DNA of 64,000 bases from Adiantum capillus-veneris (taxonomy: Eukaryota > Streptophyta > Polypodiopsida > Polypodiales > Pteridaceae), in contig CM043971.1 in NCBI GenBank assembly GCA_014529385.2, forward strand, positions 90,823,840-90,887,839, read 5' to 3'. The notes beneath the pieces are model-generated. The model worked only from the letters and a program-made list of their open reading frames with translations. It was not told the DNA's origin and made no database searches. Each line of letters starts with the position of its first letter. Positions within the stretch are counted from its first letter, which is position 1. Made by a program: the position numbers and the translations under genes. This document shows, in pieces, positions 54,901-64,000 of the stretch.

Positions 54901-57900
54901 TGTTAACTGTAGTCACCTTGGAGAAGGCATTAAAGCTAGAGGATACATTAGTGATGCCTATTGGGAAGAGGACCACAGAGGATAAGGAAGGAAGAAGTGC
55001 CCCAGATCCTAGTAAGAAGAAAGGAAAGAGCCATGAAGGCGAGGATGTCAAGGCCAAGAGGAAAAGGAGAGCTCGTCGAAAGTTTCATGTTTCAGATTTT
55101 CCACTAGGGGATGGGCAATTAAGCTATGACTTGTGGGAGGATCTGACGAGCAGGAAGGCAGATGTTACTTTTGGGCAGCTTATAGAGATGGTGCCTAAGC
55201 TAAAGCGACAGTGGAAGAGGATGGTTAACCCAATGGAGAAAGAGCCAAAGAGAGGTTCAGTAAAGGTGTTGGCAATGGATGAGCTACCAGACATTTGTCC
55301 AATAGTAGATGTGTGGTATAAAAGGAAAAATTTGGGACAAGGTTATGTGGATGGCGGAGCCCAAATATGAGTCATAACACACTCATGCGTTGAGAAGATG
55401 GGTCTCACAGTGGCTGGGGTGTCAGGTTTTTGGATCAGATTGGCAAACCGTCAAAAAGTAAAATGCTTGGGTGTTGTAAAAAGCTTAGAAGTGGAGGCAT
55501 ATGATGTAAAGGCAGTGGTTGATTTTCATGTCATGCCAGCAGGGTTGGGAGCATATCCTATTATACTGGGCAGACCATGGTTACGTGCAGTGGGAGCTGT
55601 TCAAGATTGGCGACATGGTATGATTAGCCTCTATGGAAAGACAGGTACCAAGAAGCTTTATAATATGGACACAAGGAAACGATTAGAGGAGCTTTATGAA
55701 GATGAGGATGAGTCTAGTGATGAAGACTCTTCCACGATGACAGATGAGGACAGTGATAGCACTACCAGCAGTGATGAGGATGCTGATGTTGCATTTCTTT
55801 TGATGGACAAAGAAATCCAGGAGTTTGGTTTAGTTGCATTTGCGAATGAGGTTGAAGATGAAAGTGAAGGGCCTTATGAAGTGATTGAAGGGCTGATGCA
55901 AACCAAGGTTGAGTTGTCAAAGAAGCAGGAATTGATGACACAAATGATCAGTGGAGACCTCTCAACTATGGAGAAGGATATTTATTTGCACATGCTGGCT
56001 AGTTTTCCTGATTTGTTCATTACTTCATATGAAGAGATCAGAGGGTTCAAGGGCGAAGAGATGCATATAGAGCTGAAAGAAGGTGCTAAGCCAGTGCGGC
56101 AAAGGCTAAGAAGGATGGGTCAAGAGCAAATGGAAGCCTTGCGAGAAGAGGTGGACAAGTTGTTGAAGACAGTTCATAGTCCCTGTGGAGACCACAGAAT
56201 GGGTGAGTCCAGTTGTAGTCAGTCCAAAGAAGGATGGGAAGTGGAGAATTTGTGTAGATTTTAAACCCTTAAACGCAGCCACTAAGAAGAACCCATATCC
56301 TCTTCCATTCATCGATCAGATCTTGGATTCAGTGGCAGGTTATGAGAGGTACAGTGTGTGTGATGGTTTTTCAGGCTATTTTCAATTGAAGATTGGTCTT
56401 AAAGACCGCACAAAGACCACTTTTATTACGCCATGGGACTGCTATTGCTACACAGTATTGCCATTTGGGTTGTCAAATGGACCTTCCTTCTATCAAGAGA
56501 GAGCAAATTGGGTGTTGGAACCATTCATTGGTAGTTGTGTTAAAGCTTTTATGGATGACTTCTGTGTTTATAGCAGTAGGGCTGAACACCATGAGAAGCT
56601 GCAGATGGTATTGGCTGGATATGATGAATGTGGAGGACAACTAAATCCAAAGAAATGTCATCTAGCACAGCCAAGGGTGAAGTTATTGGGCCATATGGTG
56701 TCCAAAAATGGCATTAAGGCTGATCCAGATAAGGTTAAGTCTATTATTCTTCTTCCATCACCTACGAGTACGAAGCAATTGGCAACTTTTATACACAAAG
56801 TGAAGTACATGGCACGGTTTATTCCATTGTCTTCGCAGCTTCTTTATCCATTACAGCAAGTGGCAAAGCATGATCCATTGCAATGGGATGACAAGTGTGA
56901 AGAAGTGTTTCAAGAGGTGAAAGAGGTGTTAGGGGGGTTGTCAGCCATGCAGGCTCCTGATTGGGAGAAAGTGTTTTATGTAAATCCATCAGTAGGGGAT
57001 GATGCCATTGGAGCCATGCTATTGCAAAAGGGGAAGGGCAGCCATTATAATGCCAGTGTATTGTGAAAGCCGAGTGAAGTTGGTAGCGGAGAGAAAGTTC
57101 TCGGAAGTAGAGCTAGTGATGACCAGTGTAATATTTGCTTGTCGACGATTTCGTCATTACTTGCTACCCCGGCCTTTTGTTTTCTTGACGAGTTATGCAT
57201 TTTTGCCACAGTTAATTAATGGTTCTAACATGTCAAATGTGGTAAAGAAATGGGTAATTGAGCTGCAAGAGTTTGAGTTCTCTTTTCTAGTGGAAGATAG
57301 TACAAGGGCTACCCTAGCTGACTTGTTGACCTACAAGGAGAATCCCCTTATTGTTAAGGAAGAGGTGGTGAGAAAGGTAGTTGAAGAAGTGCCACAGATC
57401 AGCAATGCACATGTGTTGTTCTTTGATGGTTCATACAGAAAGAGCCATGATGCAGCTTCAAGGGGTATAGCACTTTATGATCCAGAGGGGAAGCTAGTAT
57501 GCAAGAGAGGGTTCAAATTGGATGCTCATAGTAACAATGAGGTTGAATATGCTACTCTGGAAGCCGGATTACACATTTGTTTGAAGCATGGGGTTCGAAG
57601 GTTGAGCATAAAAGGTGATGCCTTGTTAGTGGTGAAGCAAGTGCTGGGTGTGTGGAAGAGCAAGAACACCTCATTGAAGGAAATGTGCTTCAGAATTAAA
57701 GGCCTGTTAAAAAAGTTCGAAGCATAGATCATCAGACACATTGAACGTGCTCTAAATGGAAAGGCACATGAAGCAGCTCAAGGCATGATTGGGGAGCTAT
57801 TTGTGTTGAGGACCACTTTACCTCTTTATCATGGCCGGGAAAGTTTGGCTCAAGAAGAGGAGTTTTTGCTAACAGGAATCATTCCAAAGGAGATTCAGAA

Positions 57901-59203
57901 GTCTAAGAAGTATGGCTTTGTGCATAGAGCATACAGGTACAAATTGATTGGTGATGTCTTATACATGAAAGGGACTGATCTCGTGTTGAGACGTGTGCCT
58001 TGGCGGGAGGAGCTTTACAGAGTGTTGGAAGAGAATCACGAAGGCGCATGTGGTGGCCATTTTGCTCTAAAGATCACCTTGCATAAGATTTTGCAAGAGG
58101 GGTATGTATGGCCTAGTTTGCACAAGGATGTTCACCATTGGTGTAGGTCTTGCAATAGGTGTCAAGCATTTGGGAAGAGAGTGTTGAAGCCAGAGCTACG
58201 AAAAACCATTATGGCGTTTGATGTGTTTGAAAAGTGGGAGATTGATGCAATAGGCCCGTTACCTATCACAAGCAGGGGCAAAAGCTATATTTTGACGACA
58301 GTGGACTATCTCTCTAGATGGGCAGAGGCTATAGCAGTAAAACAGATCACTGCAAAGGATGTGGCAAAATTTGTGTATGATGAAATATGTTGCAAGTTTG
58401 GGGTGCCATTGGAGCTACTTTCAGATAAGGGGCCTGGCTTTAGAGCTAAACTGCTAGATTTTTTATGTGCAAAGATGAAGATTAGGCATCAACATACCAC
58501 TCCTTATTACCCGCAGTGTAATGGCTTAAATGAAAGATTCAATGGTGAGTTGGTACAAATTCTTTCTAAAGTGACAGAGCACCAAGGAAAGAATTGGGAT
58601 TTGGAATTGCCTAGTGCATTATGGGCTTACCGTACTTCGGTGAAGACAAGTACAGGGTTTACTCCATTTCATTTGGTGTATGGAAAGGAAGCACTATTGC
58701 CTGTGGAAGTAGAGTTGCCTGCGGTCAAGATGTTAGAGAAGTTGCTTGGGCCGCCTAGTGATGCATTCAAAGAGAGGCTCTTGCAGTTACAAGAGGTCCA
58801 GTTGGATAGGATGAGCGCATTGGAGCATTATGGGCAGATGTAGGATAAGGCTTTGGCAAAGATAAATGAAAAGGTCAAAAGTAAGGGTATCAAGAAACAT
58901 GACTTGGTTTTGCGCTACAACAGTAAGCTGGATAACACCTTCCAAAAGAAGTTTCAAATTAAGTGGGAAGGCCCTTTCAAGGTAGTGGAGTGTTTTCCAA
59001 ATGGCACATATCAGCTGGCTAACCTGGATGGTGTTCTACATAAGTCAAGGGTAAATGGATTGCGTCTTAAATTGTATCATGCTAGATTGATGATGGTGGA
59101 GCAAGATGAGCTGTCTGTGGATCAAGCAGTGTTGGTGAGGGATGAGGAGACCTGTGATGCGGCGAGTCTCATATCTCTCTTTGCTGCTGCTGATCATGAA
59201 TGA
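54901..59203 (+). pseudogene. Gypsy-2 Pol: protease, RT, two RNase H, integrase, broken
   Basis: Frame pieces: 54900-55370 (Gag tail into protease, ends at a TGA in the active-site stretch DGGAQI), 55398-56264 (ILGRPWLRAVGAVQDW and the acidic linker), 56185-57066 (RT with FMDD intact, GAT 56554 and GAC 56557), 56999-57727 (RNase H plus second RNase H with FFDGSY and KGDALL), 57785-58843 (integrase with EIDAIG, LSDKGPGF and NERFNG) and 58853-59203 (GPY/F-like KWEGPFKV). Breaks: TGA near 55368, a two-base loss near 56168, a frame change near 57050, TAG near 57725 and TAG near 58842. The RT active site is whole here but mutated in Gypsy-1. Confidence 0.9.
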
Positions 59204-59214
59204 TCTAGTAGGCT

Positions 59215-59231
59215 AGGGGATGGGCAAATTA
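59215..59231 (+). other. Gypsy-2 polypurine tract
   Basis: AGGGGATGGGCAAATTA directly before the 3' LTR. Confidence 0.75.
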
Positions 59232-60366
59232 TGTCAGGAGTTTTTTCGAGCAAGGGATTGCGCATATGTACATATACATGCATGGTGCATCAAATAAAGG
59301 ATTGCCCAATTTCCATAGCCAAGTGGTTACGTGGGCCCACGTGTGTACAGGTAGGACATGGTGTACATAGTGCAACGATTTTCACTATTATCAGTACCAG
59401 TGTGTTTTTTCTACAATAAGGAGGAGTTGGTAGCGCGTAAAACTTCTCGAGGAAGCTATCTGCGGGCCGACGACATGAGGTAAGCAGGTGCGTCAGATGG
59501 CATCTAGTGGCGTCAGGAGGGCAAATGGGGTCAATACTTGCACGCGGAGAAGTATGGACACGACGTGGGTGTTTTCTTGTGATACTTATGCAGAAAGGTC
59601 ATCATAAGGACCACTTTTTGGGGCCATTTCACGTGGTTGCGGGATGCATTATTTGGAAAAACTGAGTACCAAGTGTGCGGATGATGGAAAAAGGTGACAA
59701 CTATGCACTGCGAGGTCAGTTTTTGGCCTGTTCGAGGTCCGTTTGAGGTCATCTAAAAGGCCACGGGTGCCCAACTAATAAAGCTAAGTGTGGGAATTGA
59801 AAAAACTGAGAGAAAACCAGAAAAAAACGTGGAGAAGAGAGGAGGAACAGCCGCAAGTGTGTTTTTGGAGCATTTTTTGGCTGTAAACTGCTCATCCGAG
59901 GTCGGATTTGAGCACTTTGACATTGTAGACTGGGGTTTTGGGCCGTTCCGGACGCGATGGCGCTGTCCATTTTGCCAAATTCCTCCCTCTTTTTCTACTG
60001 TTTTGGCTGTGTAAGTTTCTCCTATGAGCGAAGTTTCTGCTCGAGTTTGTGATTGTATCTGGCTTATTTTACCCATATTGTGTGAGCTATTTTCCCAATT
60101 GGTGTTGGCCCAAGCTCATTTGTATCTAATTATCAGAAGTTCCCCTCTTTTGAGCTGAGTTTTTTGGGTGTGTGTGTGTGTGTGTGGGTCTCTGTGTCGA
60201 GTGGGCAAGTCGATAGTTTCTCTCCTCTCACTCTATAGGTGTGTTCCCTGTCTCGGCTAGGTGTGTTGTGTAAGCCGAGTGGTGCCCCATAATGTGTGTG
60301 TGTATCATCCCAAGAGTGTGTGTCGGGTCGTTATAGAGGCGTTGTGTGTGTTTCCATCCCGCTCAC
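59232..60366 (+). repeat. Gypsy-2 3' LTR
   Basis: 1,135 bp, near-identical partner of 51673-52808. Confidence 0.93.
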
Positions 60367-60371
60367 GGCGT
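60367..60371. repeat. Gypsy-2 target site duplication, right
   Basis: GGCGT, identical to 51668-51672. Confidence 0.88.
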
Positions 60372-61244
60372 CACATACAGACGCTGACTAAAATACAGGA
60401 AACGATCACGAATGGAACACTCGAACAATGCGTGTTGACTAATCATTCGAACACATAGTACTTCCTGTGAGGGTTCTTTGGACCTAGGCTCGAGAGCCAA
60501 GATCGGCTCTTCCTAAGGCGGTTCTTTGGACCTTGACTCGAGAGCCACGATCGGTTCTTCAGGATTGATCGAATCTACAAAGAGGTTAGCTTCACTAGAA
60601 ATAGTATCTACTAACCCATCATTCTTGTGAATAATCACATCGTGGTCATACAAATCATCATGCTCGTGAGAAATCACATCTTGATCATGCAAATCATTAT
60701 CATGCATCTGTGTCTCTTGCTTTGGAGAAGAAGAGACTGAGAGAGTCTCCTTTTCCCGAAGCTCTTGCATCTGTGCCTATACTTGAGAAAAGAGTCGCAA
60801 CATCTCTTTTATGTGTCGGTCATTCATTGCTTGTCTTCCTTTGTTCTCACGATCAAATGCTGCTTGTCTTTCTTTGTTCTCGCGATCCAACTTTGCTTCT
60901 CGTGCTTTGGCTTCCAAGCGTGCTTGCTCGTGCTCACGCTCTATGGCTGCCATTCTTTCTTCGTGTTCACGCTCTATTTTTGTTTTTCTTTCTGCGGCCA
61001 CCAAGCGTGCTTGCTCGCGCTCACGCTCAAAGTCGGCCATTCTTTCTGCTTTTCTTGCTTCGCGTTCTAACTTTCTTTCCATAAACAACTGCTTCAACTC
61101 CTCCATAGGAGTTAGTGCAATCCTTGGCGTAGATGGGGAAGGGGGAGCGTCAGAAAAACCTCCTGGTGAGGAAAATTCTTATTCGCCTTTCTCATGCTCA
61201 TCACCTCCAAGCGAAGTATCCATTCCGCTTCGAGTGATGACCAT
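60372..61244 (-). pseudogene. D1 Gag-like coiled-coil and His/Asp-rich protein
   Basis: Minus strand from ATG 61244 (MVITRSGMDTSLGGDEHEKG), a start typical of plant retrotransposon Gag (RSG peptide). TAA follows after about 21 codons; then SSPGGFSDAPPSPSTPRI and a strongly charged coiled coil (60777-61106) built of repeats such as EREREQARL, EREHEERMA and DRENKERQA. A TAG near 60774 separates a region with alternating His and Asp (MHDNDLHDQDVISHEHDD) and NDGLVDTISSEANLF. Two copies of an EEPIxALExRSKEP peptide follow. D2 (63691-63987) encodes the same His/Asp part. No zinc knuckle or enzyme motif is present. The role is unknown, presumably structural. Confidence 0.6.
60471..60560. repeat. 46-bp tandem duplication in D1
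   Basis: GGTTCTTTGGACC followed by CTCGAGAGCCA and GATCGGYTCTTC occurs twice; D2 carries the same pair near 63720-63810. Confidence 0.85.
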
Positions 61245-61713
61245 CCACTGAACTCGTGGGTTCTTGTGGGTACTTGTGGTCTTGGGTTCTTAAGTTCACA
61301 AGGAACTTGGGTTCTTAGGGGTCTTGGTTCTTGGGGTTCTTGAGGTTCTTGCGGGTCTTGAGGTTCTTCTTTCGCTTGCAATCTGTGTTAGAGAAGGATC
61401 TTCTCTTCACCTAAGTTCTACTCTTTTTCGCGGGCGCACCCCTTGGCGGCCTTGCGCTCACACCAAGGTTGTTTTTTCCCACCTCACGTCGATTGGTCGG
61501 CCGCTAAGTGCACGGTCCGCTCTCAATGAGTGAAAAGAGGCACAAGGGGAGGTTGGACAAGCCCTTCTTTCTTGGGTTTCCTGTCACTCTTCAAAAACAC
61601 GATTAGGAATCGGCACACCCAAGAAGTCTTGGGTTACGTGCGACCTCAACAAGCAAAAAAAAATTATGTGGTTCTTGTGGTTCTTTCCTTGAGTGATACA
61701 GAACACTACCAAA
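61245..61713 (-). other. D1 5' leader
   Basis: Between primer site and gag-like start. It contains GGTTCTTG/GGGTTCTT repeats (61255-61370). No other gene seen. Confidence 0.5.
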
Positions 61714-61726
61714 GCTCTGATACCAA
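61714..61726 (-). other. D1 primer binding site (tRNA-iMet)
   Basis: The minus strand reads TTGGTATCAGAGC, an exact match to the classic site, directly next to LTR-B. Confidence 0.92.
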
Positions 61727-62956
61727 TGTAGGTTGCAGCGGAATGAACGTTGAACTTTGCTCAAGATGAGTGCTAAAACTATGCTCAAGGGTTCCTTTTA
61801 CTTATGGAAGGGAGAGCCTTCCGTTCCTTTAGTGAGAGAGTGCAATGGACACAAACAAAGTGATGAACACTGTGAATGAAGGTACTGAGACTGAGAGATA
61901 GAGAGAGAAGACTACGACACCAGAATGTTATTAAACCCTCCTCCAAGGGCCCCACTCTCTATGGCGAGAGCGGGCTACTTATGATTGCACAAATCTCTAC
62001 AATGCTTGGACTTGCCGACGATATCGACGACGATGAGGACGACGACGAGACGGGCTGAAATCTGAGAATGCTAACGGCTGAAATCTGCAAATCTTTATCT
62101 GCTGAATTCTGACTCTATGTCGGTGACAATGTCGATGACGACGATGCGACGACGACGCGCTGAAAACGTAGATGCTGAAATCTGCGTTTTCCGGGCTGAA
62201 ACTGTAAACCTTGCGGAAACTGACCGTGCGGCGAGGAACTGCTGCGAGAAGGTGAGATCTGCGAGGTTCGGGACTTGATCTGCGGTGTCTAAGAGCTGAA
62301 AACTGAAAACGCTGGTGGTTCTTGAGGTTCCGTCGCGGAGAATCTGCAAAACGCTGGGGTATAATGCAGATGCAAAAACGCTAGGACTAAAAATCTGCTG
62401 TTGTCGCCGGTTGTTCTACAAAAACAAAACGCTAGGCTGATCTGCTGTGTCTTGACGACGCCGGGGCTGATCTGCTGTGCACAAATCGCCAAGGCTGATC
62501 TGATGCAAAAACGCTTGGTCTTCTGTGGAGAAAACGCCAGAGTAGTCGCGGGGGTTGGTATTGCTGAGAAGTTGCCTGTTGAGCAAGGTGCTCCTGCTGC
62601 CTCTTCTGCCAGAAGTGCTAACTCTGGTTTGCTTATATATTAACTTAGCAAAATTGCCCTACCTACTTTCCAACAAAAGTCACTTAAATTAATAAGTGAA
62701 AAATGTCAAAAAATAGGCTAAATGCACTGGAAAATTCCTCTGAAGGATTTTGATGGATTCTGATGGGAATGCTTATGATCATGCTATGTGCAACCAGAGG
62801 ATATGCATCTACACTAAGTGCATGGGCATGCACGGTCTGCGAACAGACTCACAAAAGTGCCAGAACACTTGCTAATCTAGACTGACTGGACTGATTGAAT
62901 CCTTGTCGTGCTGTAGCTTGTCCACGGACACACAGGGTTGGATGTGTCACGTGACA
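61727..62956 (-). repeat. LTR-B, shared by D1 and D2
   Basis: 1,230 bp. On the minus strand it starts TGTCACGTG and ends CAACCTACA. A primer site lies on its left (D1) and a polypurine tract on its right (D2), so it serves as 5' LTR of one internal region and 3' LTR of the other. Homologous to LTR-A. TATA-like element at 62631-62643. The R-U5 part has repeated GCTGATCTG, GCTGAAA and AAAACGC words (62060-62540) and GAC triplets. Confidence 0.85.
62631..62643 (-). promoter_or_regulatory. TATA box of LTR-B
   Basis: The minus strand reads TTAATATATAAGC. Confidence 0.5.
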
Positions 62957-63409
62957 TCCCCTCCTTTTCAAAGTGAGGTACTGGTACCGAGCTGTATGAC
63001 GTCGAGGGAGATCGCCAACAACATCCGGAATCCTCGAAAGGACTCTTCGCCGGCCCACTCTGAGGTGTGGGTCATGCGATACTGGAACTTCATAAAGGTC
63101 TGCAATGCCTTCTTCTTTGGGCCGCGCCGAAAGCGACAAAGTCTTTTGTTACTCCTTCGATGCTTCAACTTCGTCTAGAGTCATGCTTCTTCCTTCTTCA
63201 AGAATCTCCATGGCTGAAAATTCCTGAAACCACTTCCAACACAAAAACATGAACATACCTATTCCATGTAAAGTGACTGGAAAAAATCTTGTCTTCCTCA
63301 AAGACTGTGCATGCAATGTAGATGAACAAAGAAACGGAATGCTAACCCCTTCACCACACACACGCAAACAATGAGATCGAATTGTTCTCTTTTGATCTAA
63401 ATCAATCAA
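62945..63409 (-). pseudogene. D2 3' coding region
   Basis: Minus-strand pieces MTLDEVEASKE (63149-63409) and, after a frame change, RVGRRRVLSRIPDVVGDLPR, then RYQYLTLKRRGCHVT, ending in LTR-B. The final YLTLKRRGCHV matches the C1 3' cassette. No domain recognised. Confidence 0.45.
62957..62968 (-). other. D2 polypurine tract
   Basis: The minus strand reads AAAAGGAGGGGA before LTR-B, identical to the tract before LTR-A. Confidence 0.8.
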
Positions 63410-64000
63410 CTATGGCAAAACGCAATGGAAATGCCGATGCTTGGTGCGCATACTTTCTTGTGCTCTTTCTACGAATGTGTCATGCCAAGGAAGAGACATG
63501 GAATGTGACTTTCTTGAATGCATACTTTTCAGTTTTTCATGAAAAATCCGCATACATCCGTGCTCATTCATGAGTGAAACGTGCTCATCGAACAATATGT
63601 CATGCCTGTGAAAAGGGATCACATAAGGACGGTGACTAAAATACAGGAAAGCATCACGAATGAAACACTCGTACAATGCGTGCGTACTAATCATGCGAAC
63701 ACATAATACTTTCTATGAGGGTTCCTTGGACCGAGGCACGACAGCCAAGATCGGTTCTTCCTGAGGGGGTTCTTTGGACACATAGGCTCGAGAGCCAAGA
63801 TCGGTTCTTCGTGACTGATCAAATCTGCAATGAGGTTAGCTTCACTAGAGAAAGTATCAACTAAACCATCATCCTGGGAAACAATCACATCATCGTCATG
63901 TAAATCATCATGCTTGTGAGAAATCACATCTTGATTATCATGCTTGTCATTGTCATGCAATTCTTCATGCTTGTCATTATCATTCAAACCATCATGCTTA
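63410..64000 (-). pseudogene. D2 Gag-like protein, C-terminal part, runs off the window
   Basis: 63691-63987 has the alternating His/Asp region (NDKHDNQDVISHKHDDLHDD), then DDGLVDTFSSEANLIADL and EEPILALEP. After a frame change, 63410-63694 has LYECFIRDAFLYFSHRPYV, PFHRHDILFDEHVSLMNEHG and MRIFHEKLKSMHSRK. D1 encodes the same order, split by Gypsy-2. It continues 5' beyond 64000. Confidence 0.55.

Larger units (their letters stand above)
51673..60366 (+). mobile_element. Gypsy-2, full-length Ty3/gypsy Tat-type retrotransposon (defective)
   Basis: 8.7 kb, same family as Gypsy-1 on the other strand. LTRs 51673-52808 and 59232-60366, primer site, polypurine tract and a 5-bp target duplication are all present. 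The two LTRs are nearly identical, yet gag-pol has at least eight breaks. It is inserted in the D1 internal region, and the matching unoccupied site is in D2 near 63616. Confidence 0.94.

Noticed and set aside
60777-61106. Coiled-coil frame as a host cytoskeletal or nuclear protein
   Set aside because: It sits between an iMet primer site with RSG-type Gag start and a D-family repeat, and has stops; it is retroelement sequence.
1-64000. CRISPR arrays, rRNA, tRNA genes, bacterial operons
   Set aside because: No spaced repeat array, no cloverleaf or rRNA sequence and no bacterial gene layout was seen; tRNA-like words are retroelement primer sites.

Overview
The window is plant nuclear DNA made almost entirely of nested transposable elements. 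I see no complete host gene. The evidence is Ty1/copia elements primed by initiator tRNA-Met, a Ty3/gypsy Tat-type pair carrying two RNase H domains, GT-AG introns, many microsatellites and degenerate polyproteins. It fits a land plant with a large repeat-rich genome; I cannot name the species.

Layout. 1-794: the last exons of a hAT-type transposase. 1340-1634 and 6940-8200: a LINE-like remnant split by Copia-1 (1635-6939, minus, LTRs 228/229 bp, 5-bp target duplication). 8304-11099: Copia-2, a truncated minus-strand copia with its 3' LTR and a 590-bp internal tandem duplication. 11100-19796: Gypsy-1 (minus, 8.7 kb, LTRs about 1.14 kb, 5-bp target duplication), nearly intact. 19802-22224: repeats without genes. 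22225-26900: Copia-3 (minus), heavily decayed. 26900-28273: nothing recognised.

28274-35671 and about 43080-51017 hold two related minus-strand elements, C1 and C2. They have no reverse transcriptase. They share a gag/zinc-knuckle/retropepsin module, a tRNA-Asp primer site and a 5' LTR family (F), but have unrelated 3' cassettes and unrelated 3' LTRs (A and G). C1 also carries a 247-bp MITE. Between them, 36060-40530 is a plus-strand composite of LTR-E, an E-type gag and a 3' LTR of family F. 40539-41172 is a remnant resembling an N6/N4-type DNA methyltransferase, with one intron. 42190-43046 is a gypsy integrase remnant.

51018-64000 is a small non-autonomous family (D) encoding a coiled-coil, His/Asp-rich protein. 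Two D internal regions share one LTR (61727-62956). The left one is interrupted by Gypsy-2 (51673-60366, plus), a frameshifted sister of Gypsy-1.

Functionally, the gag-pol genes would make the particle, protease, reverse transcriptase/RNase H and integrase for copy-and-paste movement. Every pol in the window is broken. Families C and D, having no polymerase, would depend on other elements.
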